Assembly: GCF_000950575.1 (NCBI RefSeq)
Contig: NZ_CP011005.1
Coordinates: forward strand, 1,674,001 to 1,738,000
Reading direction: 5' to 3'
Length of the DNA stretch: 64,000 nucleotides
Source: Psychromicrobium lacuslunae
Lineage (GTDB): Bacteria; Actinomycetota; Actinomycetes; Actinomycetales; Micrococcaceae
Positions 26,588-35,016 of the stretch are shown piece after piece (the stretch's first letter is position 1; every line of letters begins with the position of its first letter). The notes under the pieces were generated by a model, which saw only the letters and a program-made list of their open reading frames with translations, searched no databases and had not been told where the DNA came from. The position numbers and the translations under genes were made by a program.

Positions 26588-27406
26588 GTGAATACTTCAG
26601 TAGTGCTTTGTGAAACCTGCGGCGTTGAACACTCAAGCGAGACACTCAAGGCTGGCGATTGCAAAATTTGTCAGGACGATCGGCAGTACCTGCCGCGCTC
26701 TGGGCAATCGTGGGTCACCCTCGCCGATTTAGTCAGTCGTGAGCAGCAGATGGAATTCGCTGAAGTCCATCCACGAATCTGGGAGATCCAACCCACGCCT
26801 CGAATGGGGATTGGGCAGCATTCGATCCTGCTGCGCACCTCGGCTGGAAACTTACTCTGGGATCCGCCGGCTTTTATTGATGCCGCTTCAATAGCCCGAG
26901 TCGAGGAACTGGGCGGGATTGCTGCCATCGCTTCCAGCCACCCGCACATGTTCGGCGTGCAACTTGAATGGTCAGCGGCTTTTTCGAATGCTCCGGTCTA
27001 TGTCGCCGAAGCGGATCGGCAGTGGCTAAGGCGCGAGGGGGCGGCGATTCGCTACTGGTCGGAAAGTGAGCAAGTCCTACCCGAGGTGAAGTTGGTTCAG
27101 ACCGGCGGTCATTTCCCGGGCAGCGCGGTGGCACACTTCTCGGCCGGGGAAGGCGTTCTGCTGAGCGGAGACACTATCTTTCCGACGCCCTCGGGGTGGG
27201 TGACCTTTATGCGGAGCTACCCTAATTACATCCCGCTCTCACCGAACCTGGTGCGTCACATCACTCAACGCATCTCGACCCTGGACTTCAATCGGCTGCA
27301 CGGCAACTTCGGTAATGTCATTCCGGAGCAAGCCAAAGAAGTAGTGAACGCTTCAGCAGAGCGCTATATCGCCTGGGCCTCGGGCCAAAACGATCACCTC
27401 GGTTAG
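26588..27406 (+). CDS. MBL-fold hydrolase with N-terminal Cys4 motif
   Basis: About 272 residues from GTG at 26588; TTG at 26567 is an alternative with a GAAGAG stretch before it. The N-terminus has two Cys-x2-Cys pairs (CETC, CKIC) about 18 residues apart, a probable zinc ribbon. The rest is a metallo-beta-lactamase-like fold with ASSHPHMFG in place of the usual HxHxDH, TGGHFPGSAV, a conserved LLSGDTIF strand and a late His in NRLHGNFG. The lack of a full HxHxDH means the metal site may be altered. Substrate unknown. Confidence 0.8.
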   Translation: MNTSVVLCETCGVEHSSETLKAGDCKICQDDRQYLPRSGQSWVTLADLVSREQQMEFAEVHPRIWEIQPTPRMGIGQHSILLRTSAGNLLWDPPAFIDAASIARVEELGGIAAIASSHPHMFGVQLEWSAAFSNAPVYVAEADRQWLRREGAAIRYWSESEQVLPEVKLVQTGGHFPGSAVAHFSAGEGVLLSGDTIFPTPSGWVTFMRSYPNYIPLSPNLVRHITQRISTLDFNRLHGNFGNVIPEQAKEVVNASAERYIAWASGQNDHLG

Positions 27407-27514
27407 TTCCCTGCGCGGCGACTCAAGCGCGCTCAGCCGAACCTGCGTCGTCTAGCGTTCACTCTATGGACACAGTGGTAACCGATGAACTGAGTTGCAT
27501 AGGCTAGTCATTAG

Positions 27515-27548
27515 CTCATTATTTGAGACTCATTTCTCACATAATGAG
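27515..27548. promoter_or_regulatory. Inverted repeat upstream of MFS gene
   Basis: CTCATTAT (27515-27522) and ATAATGAG (27541-27548) form an 8-bp inverted repeat with an 18-base spacer, ending 26 bases before the TTG start. It is a plausible repressor site; no regulator gene is adjacent. Confidence 0.45.
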
Positions 27549-27574
27549 ACGCTACCAGCCTCTCAGGAGTCAAT

Positions 27575-28768
27575 TTGTTCCAGCAACTCAGACCACATCG
27601 ATGGTTCATGCTGGGGCTGGCCGTGTTTGCACAGCTGAGCAGTTCAATTGTGGTGAACGGGATGGCTTTTCTGATTCCTCAATTGCGTCAACAGTGGAAT
27701 CTTGATCTGGTGCAGTCAGGTGTTTTGGTCGCAATGCCACTGGCTGGCACCATGTTGACCTTGGTGGCCTGGGGTGCTGTCCTCGACCGAATCGGCGAGC
27801 GACTTTCGCTCGCCGTCGCTCTTGCCGCGAGCACAGTTTGCCTGATCGCGGCTGCATTCAGCGAATCTCCCGTGCTGTTGGGCGGATTCTTGTTTTTAGC
27901 CGGCGCAGCGACCGGCTGCACGAATTCGGCGGGTGGCCGAGTGGTTGTCGGCTGGTTTCCCGCACAGCAACGCGGCCTGGCGATGGGGATCCGTCAGATG
28001 GCGCAGCCCTTGGGCGTGGCGCTGGCTTCACTGCTGCTGCCTGCCGTCGCCGACGGGTTTCGTATCCAGGGCGCCCTGGGCGCCGTCGCAATCATCGCCG
28101 CAGCCGCGACGGTGTCATGCTGGCTGGGCGTGCAGAACCCGGCCCGGCGTGCCCGGCGGGCTGAGCCAAGCAGTGAAAACCCCTATCTTGGTAGCAACTT
28201 CTTGGTGCGCATCCATCTGGTCTCTGCGATCCTGGTCATCCCACAGTTCACCATCTGGACCTTTTCGCTACTCTGGCTGATGAACGACAGACAGCTCCCC
28301 GCCGCCTTAGCCGGCGGCGTTATCGCCTTAGCGCAATTTGCCGGAGCGCTGGGGAGGATAGCGGTCGGCATCTGGTCGGATCGACTGGGCTCCAGAGTGT
28401 TGCCGCTACGTCTCGTCTCCTTGGCCGCGGCTGCTGCCCTACTGCTGCTCGCACTCACCGACTGGCTCAATTCGCCCTGGTCGATAGCACTGCTGGTGGT
28501 AGCTTCGGTGATTACCGTGGCCGATAACGGTTTGGCCTTCACTTCGGTGGCAGAAATCTCCGGGCCGTATTGGTCCGGACGGGCTCTCGGCATTCAGAAC
28601 ACCGGCCAATACTTGGTTTCCGCAGTGGTACCGCCGGCGATCGGGGGCCTGATTGGTCTTCTCAGCTTCCCGGCGACCTTTGCCATAGTTGCACTCGCCC
28701 CCTTAGCGGCCACCCCGCTGGTGCCGTCGCGAGTGGTTGAGCAAAAGGCCAGCCAGGCCGCTGCGTAG
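27575..28768 (+). CDS. MFS transporter (12-helix, CynX/NarK-like)
   Basis: 397 residues from TTG with AGGAG five bases upstream. About twelve membrane helices, with a cytoplasmic motif-A-like loop LDRIGERLSL between helices 2 and 3 and IWSDRLGSRVLPLR in the second half. The overall pattern (NSAGGRVVVGWFPAQQRGLAMGIRQ) resembles organic-anion or cyanate/nitrate carrier groups. It stands alone between an MBL hydrolase and a convergent lipoprotein gene. Substrate unknown. Confidence 0.88.
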   Translation: MFQQLRPHRWFMLGLAVFAQLSSSIVVNGMAFLIPQLRQQWNLDLVQSGVLVAMPLAGTMLTLVAWGAVLDRIGERLSLAVALAASTVCLIAAAFSESPVLLGGFLFLAGAATGCTNSAGGRVVVGWFPAQQRGLAMGIRQMAQPLGVALASLLLPAVADGFRIQGALGAVAIIAAAATVSCWLGVQNPARRARRAEPSSENPYLGSNFLVRIHLVSAILVIPQFTIWTFSLLWLMNDRQLPAALAGGVIALAQFAGALGRIAVGIWSDRLGSRVLPLRLVSLAAAAALLLLALTDWLNSPWSIALLVVASVITVADNGLAFTSVAEISGPYWSGRALGIQNTGQYLVSAVVPPAIGGLIGLLSFPATFAIVALAPLAATPLVPSRVVEQKASQAAA

Positions 28769-28783
28769 CTCAACAGCTGACTA

Positions 28784-29506
28784 TTACTGCTGTGGCGGTG
28801 AGACTACGAGCTTGTTCTGCGCCGAGGCGAAGGTGCTATTCAACAAGGCGTCAGTGGCACAGCTGAGACTGAAGACCAGCCCGGTGCCGGCTCGATTGAA
28901 CATCCGAGCACTATAGAGCTTCGCTGGGCTTTTTCCCTTAGCGGAGGTACGAATACTGAGGAATTCGATTTTTGGTGATGGCTTATCAAGCTGCTTCGCC
29001 CATCGCATCGTGCTCACTTTCAACACTTCGGGCAGGATTGAAGGCACCAGATATTTGAAAAGCGCTACCGTCGAAGCCTTATCGTCATTAGCGACCATCA
29101 GATTCTGCTGATTGACGGACTGCCAGTAGCTCAACACGCAACCATTGACGTGCTGGTACTCGGTCCAGCCTGCTTGGTTGCTCTTCAGTTCCTTCCAACT
29201 GGGCGGTGGCGTCTTGTTATTCACCATCTCCACTTGGGTCAACTGGTCGGACCAGCCAACCGGTACGCCAACCGAGAGGGTGTTGCCGGCCGCCCAGGTC
29301 ATATCTTTGGCAGCCACCGCATCGGCGTTATGCCCCGGCAGGATGGTCGGACCCTGATAGCTCGGACTTTGACTCGGCGAGATAGTGGAAGTGTCTTGGG
29401 GCGCTTGCACAGTAAAGGTGCAGGCGGTCAGACCCGCCGTGGCAGCAAAGGCCAGGAGTCCAGCTACTGAACCGATCTTGGCTGCGCGCCAACGTTGTCC
29501 GATCAT
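28784..29506 (-). CDS. Predicted lipoprotein of unknown function
   Basis: 240 residues from ATG at 29506, preceded by GGGGAG at four bases; the frame opens at 29653 but the first 49 codons are unsupported. A lipoprotein signal ends in LTAC, then comes a Ser/Thr/Pro-rich linker (STISPSQSPSYQGP) and a compact domain with two cysteines (NGCVLSYWQ, LSCATDA). I do not recognise a family. It is divergent from the GPP34 locus and may be affected by the operators there. Confidence 0.75.
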   Translation of the reverse strand: MIGQRWRAAKIGSVAGLLAFAATAGLTACTFTVQAPQDTSTISPSQSPSYQGPTILPGHNADAVAAKDMTWAAGNTLSVGVPVGWSDQLTQVEMVNNKTPPPSWKELKSNQAGWTEYQHVNGCVLSYWQSVNQQNLMVANDDKASTVALFKYLVPSILPEVLKVSTMRWAKQLDKPSPKIEFLSIRTSAKGKSPAKLYSARMFNRAGTGLVFSLSCATDALLNSTFASAQNKLVVSPPQQ

Positions 29507-29635
29507 TCCACTCCCCGGTCGGCATTCTGACCCACTAACAGTACCAAGGGGGATTCTATTCAGCACTGTTTGCACTGTTTCTTGCACTGTCGCCAAGCAA
29601 AGCAATTGCCGCCTTGCATCGTTCGATAACACCAC

Positions 29636-29678
29636 TTGCCATATGCTAACCAAATGGTTAATATATTTACCAATTGGT
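29636..29678 (+). promoter_or_regulatory. Promoter with twin palindromic operators
   Basis: A -35 candidate TTGCCA (29636-29641) and -10 candidate TAATAT (29659-29664) are 17 bases apart. The spacer contains the inverted repeat TAACCA-AA-TGGTTA (29647-29660). A second palindrome ACCAATTGGT (29669-29678) covers the likely transcription start. The two centres are 20 bp apart, two helical turns. This is a typical TetR-type repressor layout. Confidence 0.7.
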
Positions 29679-29696
29679 TAATGATTGGAGAGACTG

Positions 29697-30158
29697 ATGC
29701 CCGGACCGGTACGAGTGGCGCGCGTGCTTTTGGCTGGTGTTGCCATTGCGCATGCCGTAGCCATCGCGCTACTACTACTTTTGCAAGGACTTTTGATTTC
29801 GCAGATCAGTACTATGCAACCGGGGTTGACTGCCGAAGACCTCTCGAAACTAGTCGCCGTCGAACTAGTGCGGACAGGATCTTTCCATGCGCTATTAGTG
29901 GTGGTTTGCGGCATCTACGCGGTAAAAATCGGCTCGAGGTCAAAAAGAGTATTCCGTATCATCGTGGCATCCCAGGTGCTGTCGGTGATCTTCGGCATCA
30001 CGACCTGGTTCATCTCGCCGGACGTCGTGCGATTTATCACAGTGCCCTTCATCTTGGCTGCCTTGGTGATCTTGCTGCTTCTTGTGGGCTCGCGGGCGGG
30101 TCGGGAGTTTTTCAAGACTCGGTATCAGACTGATGCCGACCTAGTGCCTCCTCGCTGA
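29697..30158 (+). CDS. Small four-helix membrane protein
   Basis: 153 residues from ATG at 29697 with GGAGAG just upstream (a TTG at 29685 is less likely). Four membrane helices are visible, near 8-33, 60-78, 88-108 and 112-133, with a short charged tail. I do not recognise a family. A 35-base gap separates it from the GPP34 gene, and both are downstream of the twin-palindrome promoter, so they are probably one operon. Confidence 0.75.
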   Translation: MPGPVRVARVLLAGVAIAHAVAIALLLLLQGLLISQISTMQPGLTAEDLSKLVAVELVRTGSFHALLVVVCGIYAVKIGSRSKRVFRIIVASQVLSVIFGITTWFISPDVVRFITVPFILAALVILLLLVGSRAGREFFKTRYQTDADLVPPR

Positions 30159-30193
30159 TCCATAATTTTCTCGATTCAGGAAAGTAGCAGCTC

Positions 30194-30856
30194 ATGAACA
30201 ATTCTCAGATCTGTCTCACCGAGGCACTGTTTCTTTTGGCTCATAAACCGGATGGGAAACGACTCATCCAGCGTAAATACCTTAAAATCGGACTCGCAGG
30301 CGCCCTCCTGACGGATCTAGCAGAGCATCGTCGCATTTCAATCAACGCAGGCAAAGTGGTATCTGAAAATGGCAGTGCAGCGTTATCTGGGCTGCTAGCA
30401 GAGCCTGATGATCTGATCCGAGCCGAGACCCAACCACGCACCGCGAAACATTGGGTCAGGAAATTTAGAAGCAGCAACATCGAAAGAAACGTCAGCTCTC
30501 GCTTACAAGAACGAGGCCTCGTACAGTCGCAGAGCGATGCGCTGCTCGGCATTTTCCCTATAGTTCGTCACTTACCTGAACCAGAGATCTTGGCGCAGCT
30601 AGGATCTCTGCTCACCGACGTTTTGAGGGGGCAGAGTCAGCCCACCGGCTGGAATGCCTCGCTGATCAGCTTGTGTGATGCCACTGGACTTCTGAGGAGA
30701 ATTTTGCCAGCAGTCTCAAAGGCCGAAGTAAAGGCGATCGTTGAAGGGGAATGGGCTTCCGAAGCGGTGCGGAAGGTCATCAAGCAAGCGAACTCGGCCG
30801 TCCGGATGGCGATCATCTCCACGGTAAATGCTAATAACGGCTCGCAAGGTTTCTGA
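30194..30856 (+). CDS. GPP34 (GOLPH3/VPS74-like) family protein
   Basis: 220 residues, mostly helical, with the GPP34 pattern: LTEALFLLAHKPDGK at the N-terminus, LKIGLAGALLTDLAEHRRI, a middle GLVQSQSDALLGIFP element and GLLRRILPAVSKAEVKAIV near the C-terminus. Eukaryotic members bind PI4P on Golgi membranes; bacterial members are common in actinobacteria and poorly understood. AGGAAAG precedes the ATG. It sits between a membrane protein and a TetR gene. Confidence 0.88.
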   Translation: MNNSQICLTEALFLLAHKPDGKRLIQRKYLKIGLAGALLTDLAEHRRISINAGKVVSENGSAALSGLLAEPDDLIRAETQPRTAKHWVRKFRSSNIERNVSSRLQERGLVQSQSDALLGIFPIVRHLPEPEILAQLGSLLTDVLRGQSQPTGWNASLISLCDATGLLRRILPAVSKAEVKAIVEGEWASEAVRKVIKQANSAVRMAIISTVNANNGSQGF

Positions 30857-30943
30857 TCTCCAGCGAACAGCTAAGTCTTTTTGCTGCTTATGGATCGGCT
30901 AACCTAAAGCTCTCTGTCGTTTCATTAGAAGGACGCCTGATCG

Positions 30944-31591
30944 ATGCCCTCGCAAACCGGTAGTTCTGCCAACTCGACCACACCTCGGCGTCGCCACTCA
31001 GAGCGAGAACTGACCTTTGCAGAGCAGGCGCGCCGTGAACAACTCATCAACGTCACAATAGAACTCATCGCTCAAAACGGCGCCGCGCGCACCTCTTTGC
31101 AAAGCATTGCCGAAGCAGCCTCGATCACCAAGGCTGCAGTGCTCTACCACTACCCTTCCAAGCAGGCAGTTATTCAGGCAGCCTACGAAGTCGTCAGAAC
31201 CGGGCTCATCGAACACATGCGCCAGAAAATCACCGCCGCTGACGGTCCCAGCGCTGCGGTCGAGGCGTATCTCACCTCTCAATTGGCTTATCTGACAGAA
31301 CACCCTCACCACGTCCGGGTGATGGCCGAATCTTTCAATGACCCGACGAGCGGAATTAGTGAGCATACCGACACTGAGACTCGATGGCGCCCACTCGCCG
31401 AGCTGATAGCCCGAGCTCAGCAAGCGGGTGAGTACGAAGCCAGCGCCAATGCCAGCACCCACGCAATCATCTACGGTGGGGCGGTCGACGCGCTTACCGC
31501 CGAGACTCTTAGCAACCCCGATTTCTCACTCAAATCTGGCGCGATAGGAATTATCGAAATACTGCACGCCTTCACCAAATCGAGTAACTGA
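30944..31591 (+). CDS. TetR/AcrR-family regulator
   Basis: 215 residues. The N-terminal helix-turn-helix (about 27-75) contains GAARTSLQSIAEAASITKAA followed by VLYHYPSKQAVI. A ligand-binding TetR C-domain follows. AGAAGGA lies upstream. Located 87 bases after GPP34, it may be the last gene of that operon and the repressor acting at the twin palindromes at 29647-29678; this is inference. Confidence 0.9.
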   Translation: MPSQTGSSANSTTPRRRHSERELTFAEQARREQLINVTIELIAQNGAARTSLQSIAEAASITKAAVLYHYPSKQAVIQAAYEVVRTGLIEHMRQKITAADGPSAAVEAYLTSQLAYLTEHPHHVRVMAESFNDPTSGISEHTDTETRWRPLAELIARAQQAGEYEASANASTHAIIYGGAVDALTAETLSNPDFSLKSGAIGIIEILHAFTKSSN

Positions 31592-31731
31592 GTATTAGCG
31601 GGATGACTGCTGAGTACCCTTAGTTGGCGAAGCATTCGGCTGGTCCCTCTCCTCCGAGGTGCCAGAAAAATGAAGAATTCAGCAACAGTCATTAAGTTGG
31701 TAGTTGAGCTTGGCAGGAGCAGGATAGGAAG

Positions 31732-32523
31732 GTGAGCACTATCGAATCCGAACAGCACCCCTGGAGTCGTTATGTCGCCCTAGGCGACTCATTCACCGAA
31801 GGCATTGGTGACCCCGAACCCACCAGCCCCGGTGGTCATCGCGGCTGGGCCGACCGGCTGGCCGAAGAACTCAGCAAAGGCCACCAGGATTTCGCCTACG
31901 CGAATCTAGCCATCCGAGGTCGGCTGCTGCAACAAATTTTGGACGAGCAGCTTGAGCCCGCCTTGGCGCTTAACCCCGATCTGATATCTATTTCGGCGGG
32001 CGGCAATGACCTGATCCGACCAGGTTCCGACCCCGACGGCTTAGCCCAGAGCCTCGACGCGGCGGTTGCGAAAATGGCGGCGAGCGGCGCCACCGTGCTG
32101 CTCTTCAACGGTCCGGATATTCGTGATACACCGGTGCTCGGACTAGTGCGCGGCCGGGTGGCCATCTATAACGAGAACTTGAGAACAATCGCCGCCCGCC
32201 ACGACGCGGTGATCGCCGATATGTGGTCGCTTCGAGAGCTGTCTGCACCGGCAATGTGGGACGATGATCGGCTACATTTTTCCCCACTTGGTCATCATCG
32301 AATCGCCATGATGGCCCTCGACGCGCTCAATGTTCCGCACCAGCTGATGCCAATGGAACCACCACCACTTCCGGCGAGAACCTGGCGAGAAGCCCGGGCA
32401 GAGGATTTGGTCTGGGCCCGGGAGTTCTTAGTTCCCTGGGTGCTCCGCCGGATTCGTCATCAGTCCTCGGGCGATGGAGTGAGCGCGAAACGGCCGACGC
32501 CGGGTCCGGTCGCCGGGCCGTAA
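31732..32523 (+). CDS. SGNH/GDSL-type hydrolase
   Basis: 263 residues from a GTG start. Block I ALGDSFTEGIGD carries the nucleophile Ser, block III is SAGGNDLI, and block V DRLHFSPLGHHRIA carries the His. No signal peptide, so it acts in the cytoplasm. The C-terminal about 60 residues (after DALNVPHQ) form a basic Pro/Arg-rich tail common in actinobacterial members. The 140-base upstream gap shows no clear motif. Substrate probably a small ester, not determinable. Confidence 0.92.
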   Translation: MSTIESEQHPWSRYVALGDSFTEGIGDPEPTSPGGHRGWADRLAEELSKGHQDFAYANLAIRGRLLQQILDEQLEPALALNPDLISISAGGNDLIRPGSDPDGLAQSLDAAVAKMAASGATVLLFNGPDIRDTPVLGLVRGRVAIYNENLRTIAARHDAVIADMWSLRELSAPAMWDDDRLHFSPLGHHRIAMMALDALNVPHQLMPMEPPPLPARTWREARAEDLVWAREFLVPWVLRRIRHQSSGDGVSAKRPTPGPVAGP

Positions 32524-32615
32524 GCAGCGACAAAAAGTCGTCACGAACGAGAAAAGCCAGCAGAGTCATCGGCACAGTTAAGCACCGGCGGGCAAAATCA
32601 GAGTAGCCTGATGCC

Positions 32616-33074
32616 ATGATCGCTGCTGTGCTGCCTGCCGCCTCGAACTCCGGTTTTTCGGTGTTCCCCTGGTTCTTCGTGATTTTTGTCGTGCTAGCAA
32701 TCATCGGCCAGCTGGCCAACGCCCGCAAACGAGCCAGAGCCAAACAGCAGAATAGCCAGCAATATCAGCAGCCCCGGCCAGCTGCGAACAATGTTAACTA
32801 CCAGGCACCCCCAGCAAACTTTCAAGCTCCCGCCGCGCCACCCAACGGCTATACCCCGACGCCACAATTTCAGCAATCGCCGGCCAATAATCCCAGCAAC
32901 TGGCAGCAACCGGCTCAAACAAGCTCTGGAATGTCAGGCTTTGCCTCGGCTCGCTGGGCTGCCGAACAAGAAATGAAGCGAGTTCTCAACGAACTTGACC
33001 AACGTCGTCGAGCTGGCCAAATCAGCGCCGAGCAATACGCCCAAGAACGGGAAGCAATCTTCCGCAACCACTGA
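32616..33074 (+). CDS. Membrane-anchored SHOCT-like protein
   Basis: 152 residues: one N-terminal membrane helix (about 13-30), a basic stretch NARKRARAK, a Gln/Asn/Pro-rich disordered linker (45-110), then a SHOCT-like amphipathic helix pair at the C-terminus (LNELDQRRRAGQISAEQYAQ). SHOCT motifs are short oligomerisation modules. No enzyme domain. It is probably monocistronic. Confidence 0.72.
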   Translation: MIAAVLPAASNSGFSVFPWFFVIFVVLAIIGQLANARKRARAKQQNSQQYQQPRPAANNVNYQAPPANFQAPAAPPNGYTPTPQFQQSPANNPSNWQQPAQTSSGMSGFASARWAAEQEMKRVLNELDQRRRAGQISAEQYAQEREAIFRNH

Positions 33075-33117
33075 ACCGGTGCCCCCAAGGGCAGTGAATC
33101 GCCGACTCGGCTAAGTC

Positions 33118-33843
33118 TCAGTTCATTATTGGTGGCGAGCTGGGTCTGAATTGCAAGCCAGCAGCTCGCCTCACTTCGACAGCGAGCGTGTCCAGGATGA
33201 AGTCGCGCTTCTGTCGCCACCACTGCTTGCCCTGGCTGGCAAAAGCATCAGCTAATGCAGCCTCGATCTGCTCACTCTTTTGCTCACTGCCGGGCAGCTG
33301 AACATCGGGACGAACTTCCCTGAGGCTACGATATTTGGCTTTAATCTCCGCTGCCCTATCGGCTTTCGCCCTGACCGGTTGGGTCGCGTTGAGATAGCTG
33401 CTAACCGTCATATCGCAGAGCAGATCGGTCACCATCATGGCGCGCTCGGCACTGAAGCCGAAGGACACTAAAATCTCGGCGCTGCTAGCAAAGACCCAGA
33501 GCAATCCGGCGGGCGGCTCCGGCAAGGCGGCGACCTCGGAAGCCAGCCCCGGAAAACGTTCGAATTGTTCCCAGACCGCGTCAGTGAGCTGCTCAAGGTG
33601 GCCTCGCCAGTCCTGAGCGGGCGTCACCGCAGGGCTTTCCAAGATCATCAGATCGACGGCCATGCTGATAAGTTCCTCCCGCGAGGCAACATGCCGGTAT
33701 AAGGAGGAATGTTTCATGCCGAGTGAGTTGGCAACTTTTGCCATCGTCAGATCCTGAAAACCCACCTTGATCACGGCTCGAGCGATCAGCTCGGCCGAGG
33801 TCATGGGTGCCCGACCACGACGTCGAGGCTCTGGAGTGTCCAT
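33118..33843 (-). CDS. TetR-family regulator
   Basis: 241 residues. The basic N-terminus EPRRRGRAP leads into a helix-turn-helix with LTMAKVANSLGMKHSSLYRH and a TetR C-domain. The gene is immediately downstream of metX, but a promoter-like element with a palindrome lies in the 42-base gap, so it is probably self-regulated. No transporter or enzyme target is adjacent. Confidence 0.88.
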   Translation of the reverse strand: MDTPEPRRRGRAPMTSAELIARAVIKVGFQDLTMAKVANSLGMKHSSLYRHVASREELISMAVDLMILESPAVTPAQDWRGHLEQLTDAVWEQFERFPGLASEVAALPEPPAGLLWVFASSAEILVSFGFSAERAMMVTDLLCDMTVSSYLNATQPVRAKADRAAEIKAKYRSLREVRPDVQLPGSEQKSEQIEAALADAFASQGKQWWRQKRDFILDTLAVEVRRAAGLQFRPSSPPIMN

Positions 33844-33860
33844 CTTCAGAGCATAACCTC

Positions 33861-33889
33861 TGTTTAGTTGATGAGATAACTCATCTCAA
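33861..33889 (-). promoter_or_regulatory. Promoter and palindromic operator of tetR gene
   Basis: On the minus strand, -35 TTGAGA (33889-33884) and -10 TAAACA (33866-33861) are separated by exactly 17 bases. TGAGAT (33872-33877) and ATCTCA (33883-33888) form an inverted repeat with a 5-base spacer across the -35 and spacer, fitting autorepression by the TetR protein at 33118. Confidence 0.6.
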
Positions 33890-35016
33890 AAGCCACTTTG
33901 CGCGATCAGAGCAGCGATCTGTGCAGTCTCGGTCAAGAAACCGTCATGGCCAATCTCTGAAGTAATCTGATGCACCTGGACCGGCTTCGGCAAGGCGGCG
34001 GCTAGTTCGGCCATTTGGGACGGCAGGTAGAGCCGGTCAGAACTCACCGCCGCCAAGCTGAAGCGCACCCCGGAGGTGCGTTCCAGGGCAGCTCTCAGTC
34101 CTCCCCGGCCCCGGCCAAGGTCATGACTCATGAGCGCCTCAGTCAGCGTTAGGTAGCTGTTCGGATCGAAGATCTGGCTGAGTTTAGCGGCCTTGTGATC
34201 CAAATAGCTCTCCACCTGATAACGCTGCAGCCGAAGCTGCCCTGCACGCTGCGCCGAGACCGGCAACTCGCCCTGCTGGGCTTGCCGGCCGAACCGCGCG
34301 GCCAACTCACTCTCCGAGCGGTAGGAAATGTGGGCGATCCGACGAGCCAGGCCAAGGCCGTTCAGTGGCGGATCGTCCTGATAGTAGTCGCCACCTTGGT
34401 AGCGCGGATCTTGCTGGATCGCCAGGATCTGTGTTTGGGCAAGCGCTATCTGTTCAGCGGTGCTCGCAGCGCACGCCGCGAGCACAATAGCGTGCAGCAC
34501 TCGTTCCGGAAAACTCACCGCCCATTCCAGGGCACGCGCGCCGCCCATCGAGCCACCGATCACGGCGTGCCAACGAGTAATGCCGAGGGCGTCAGCTAAA
34601 CGTGCTTCCGCCTGCACCGAATCTCGTAGGGTCAAGAACGGGAAGCGTGAGCCCCACGGTTCGCCGTCTGGCGCGATGCTGGACGGGCCGGTGCTGCCAT
34701 AACAGCCACCGAGAATATTGGCCGCAACTACGAAGTATTTTTCGGTGTCAACTGCCTTCCCCGGTCCCACCAGTTCTTGCCACCACCCCGGCTGCGCGGA
34801 CTCCCCTTGCGCAGCATGAGAACTCCCGGTGAGTGCGTGCTGCACCAATACCGCATTACTGGCATCGGCGTTGAGGGTTCCCCAGGTTTCATAGGCCAGA
34901 CTCGCCCCGGGCAGCACCCCCGAGACCTCAAGCGACAACGTGCCAAGCTCCAGGTAATGCAGCTGAGACACGTCGACTCCACGTAAAGCTTCGAGCGATA
35001 AATCCGAAATCGTCAT
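33886..35016 (-). CDS. metX: Homoserine O-acetyltransferase MetX
   Basis: 376 residues, alpha/beta-hydrolase fold. It acetylates L-homoserine in methionine synthesis. The nucleophile Ser is in IGGSMGGARALEW; the Asp and His of the triad lie in SSDRLYLP and EIGHDGFLTE. The N-terminal GPGKAVDTEKYFVV and GCYGSTGPSS motifs are typical. Its ATG overlaps the metY stop (ATGA), and both follow a SAM-IV riboswitch. Confidence 0.95.
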   Translation of the reverse strand: MTISDLSLEALRGVDVSQLHYLELGTLSLEVSGVLPGASLAYETWGTLNADASNAVLVQHALTGSSHAAQGESAQPGWWQELVGPGKAVDTEKYFVVAANILGGCYGSTGPSSIAPDGEPWGSRFPFLTLRDSVQAEARLADALGITRWHAVIGGSMGGARALEWAVSFPERVLHAIVLAACAASTAEQIALAQTQILAIQQDPRYQGGDYYQDDPPLNGLGLARRIAHISYRSESELAARFGRQAQQGELPVSAQRAGQLRLQRYQVESYLDHKAAKLSQIFDPNSYLTLTEALMSHDLGRGRGGLRAALERTSGVRFSLAAVSSDRLYLPSQMAELAAALPKPVQVHQITSEIGHDGFLTETAQIAALIAQSGF

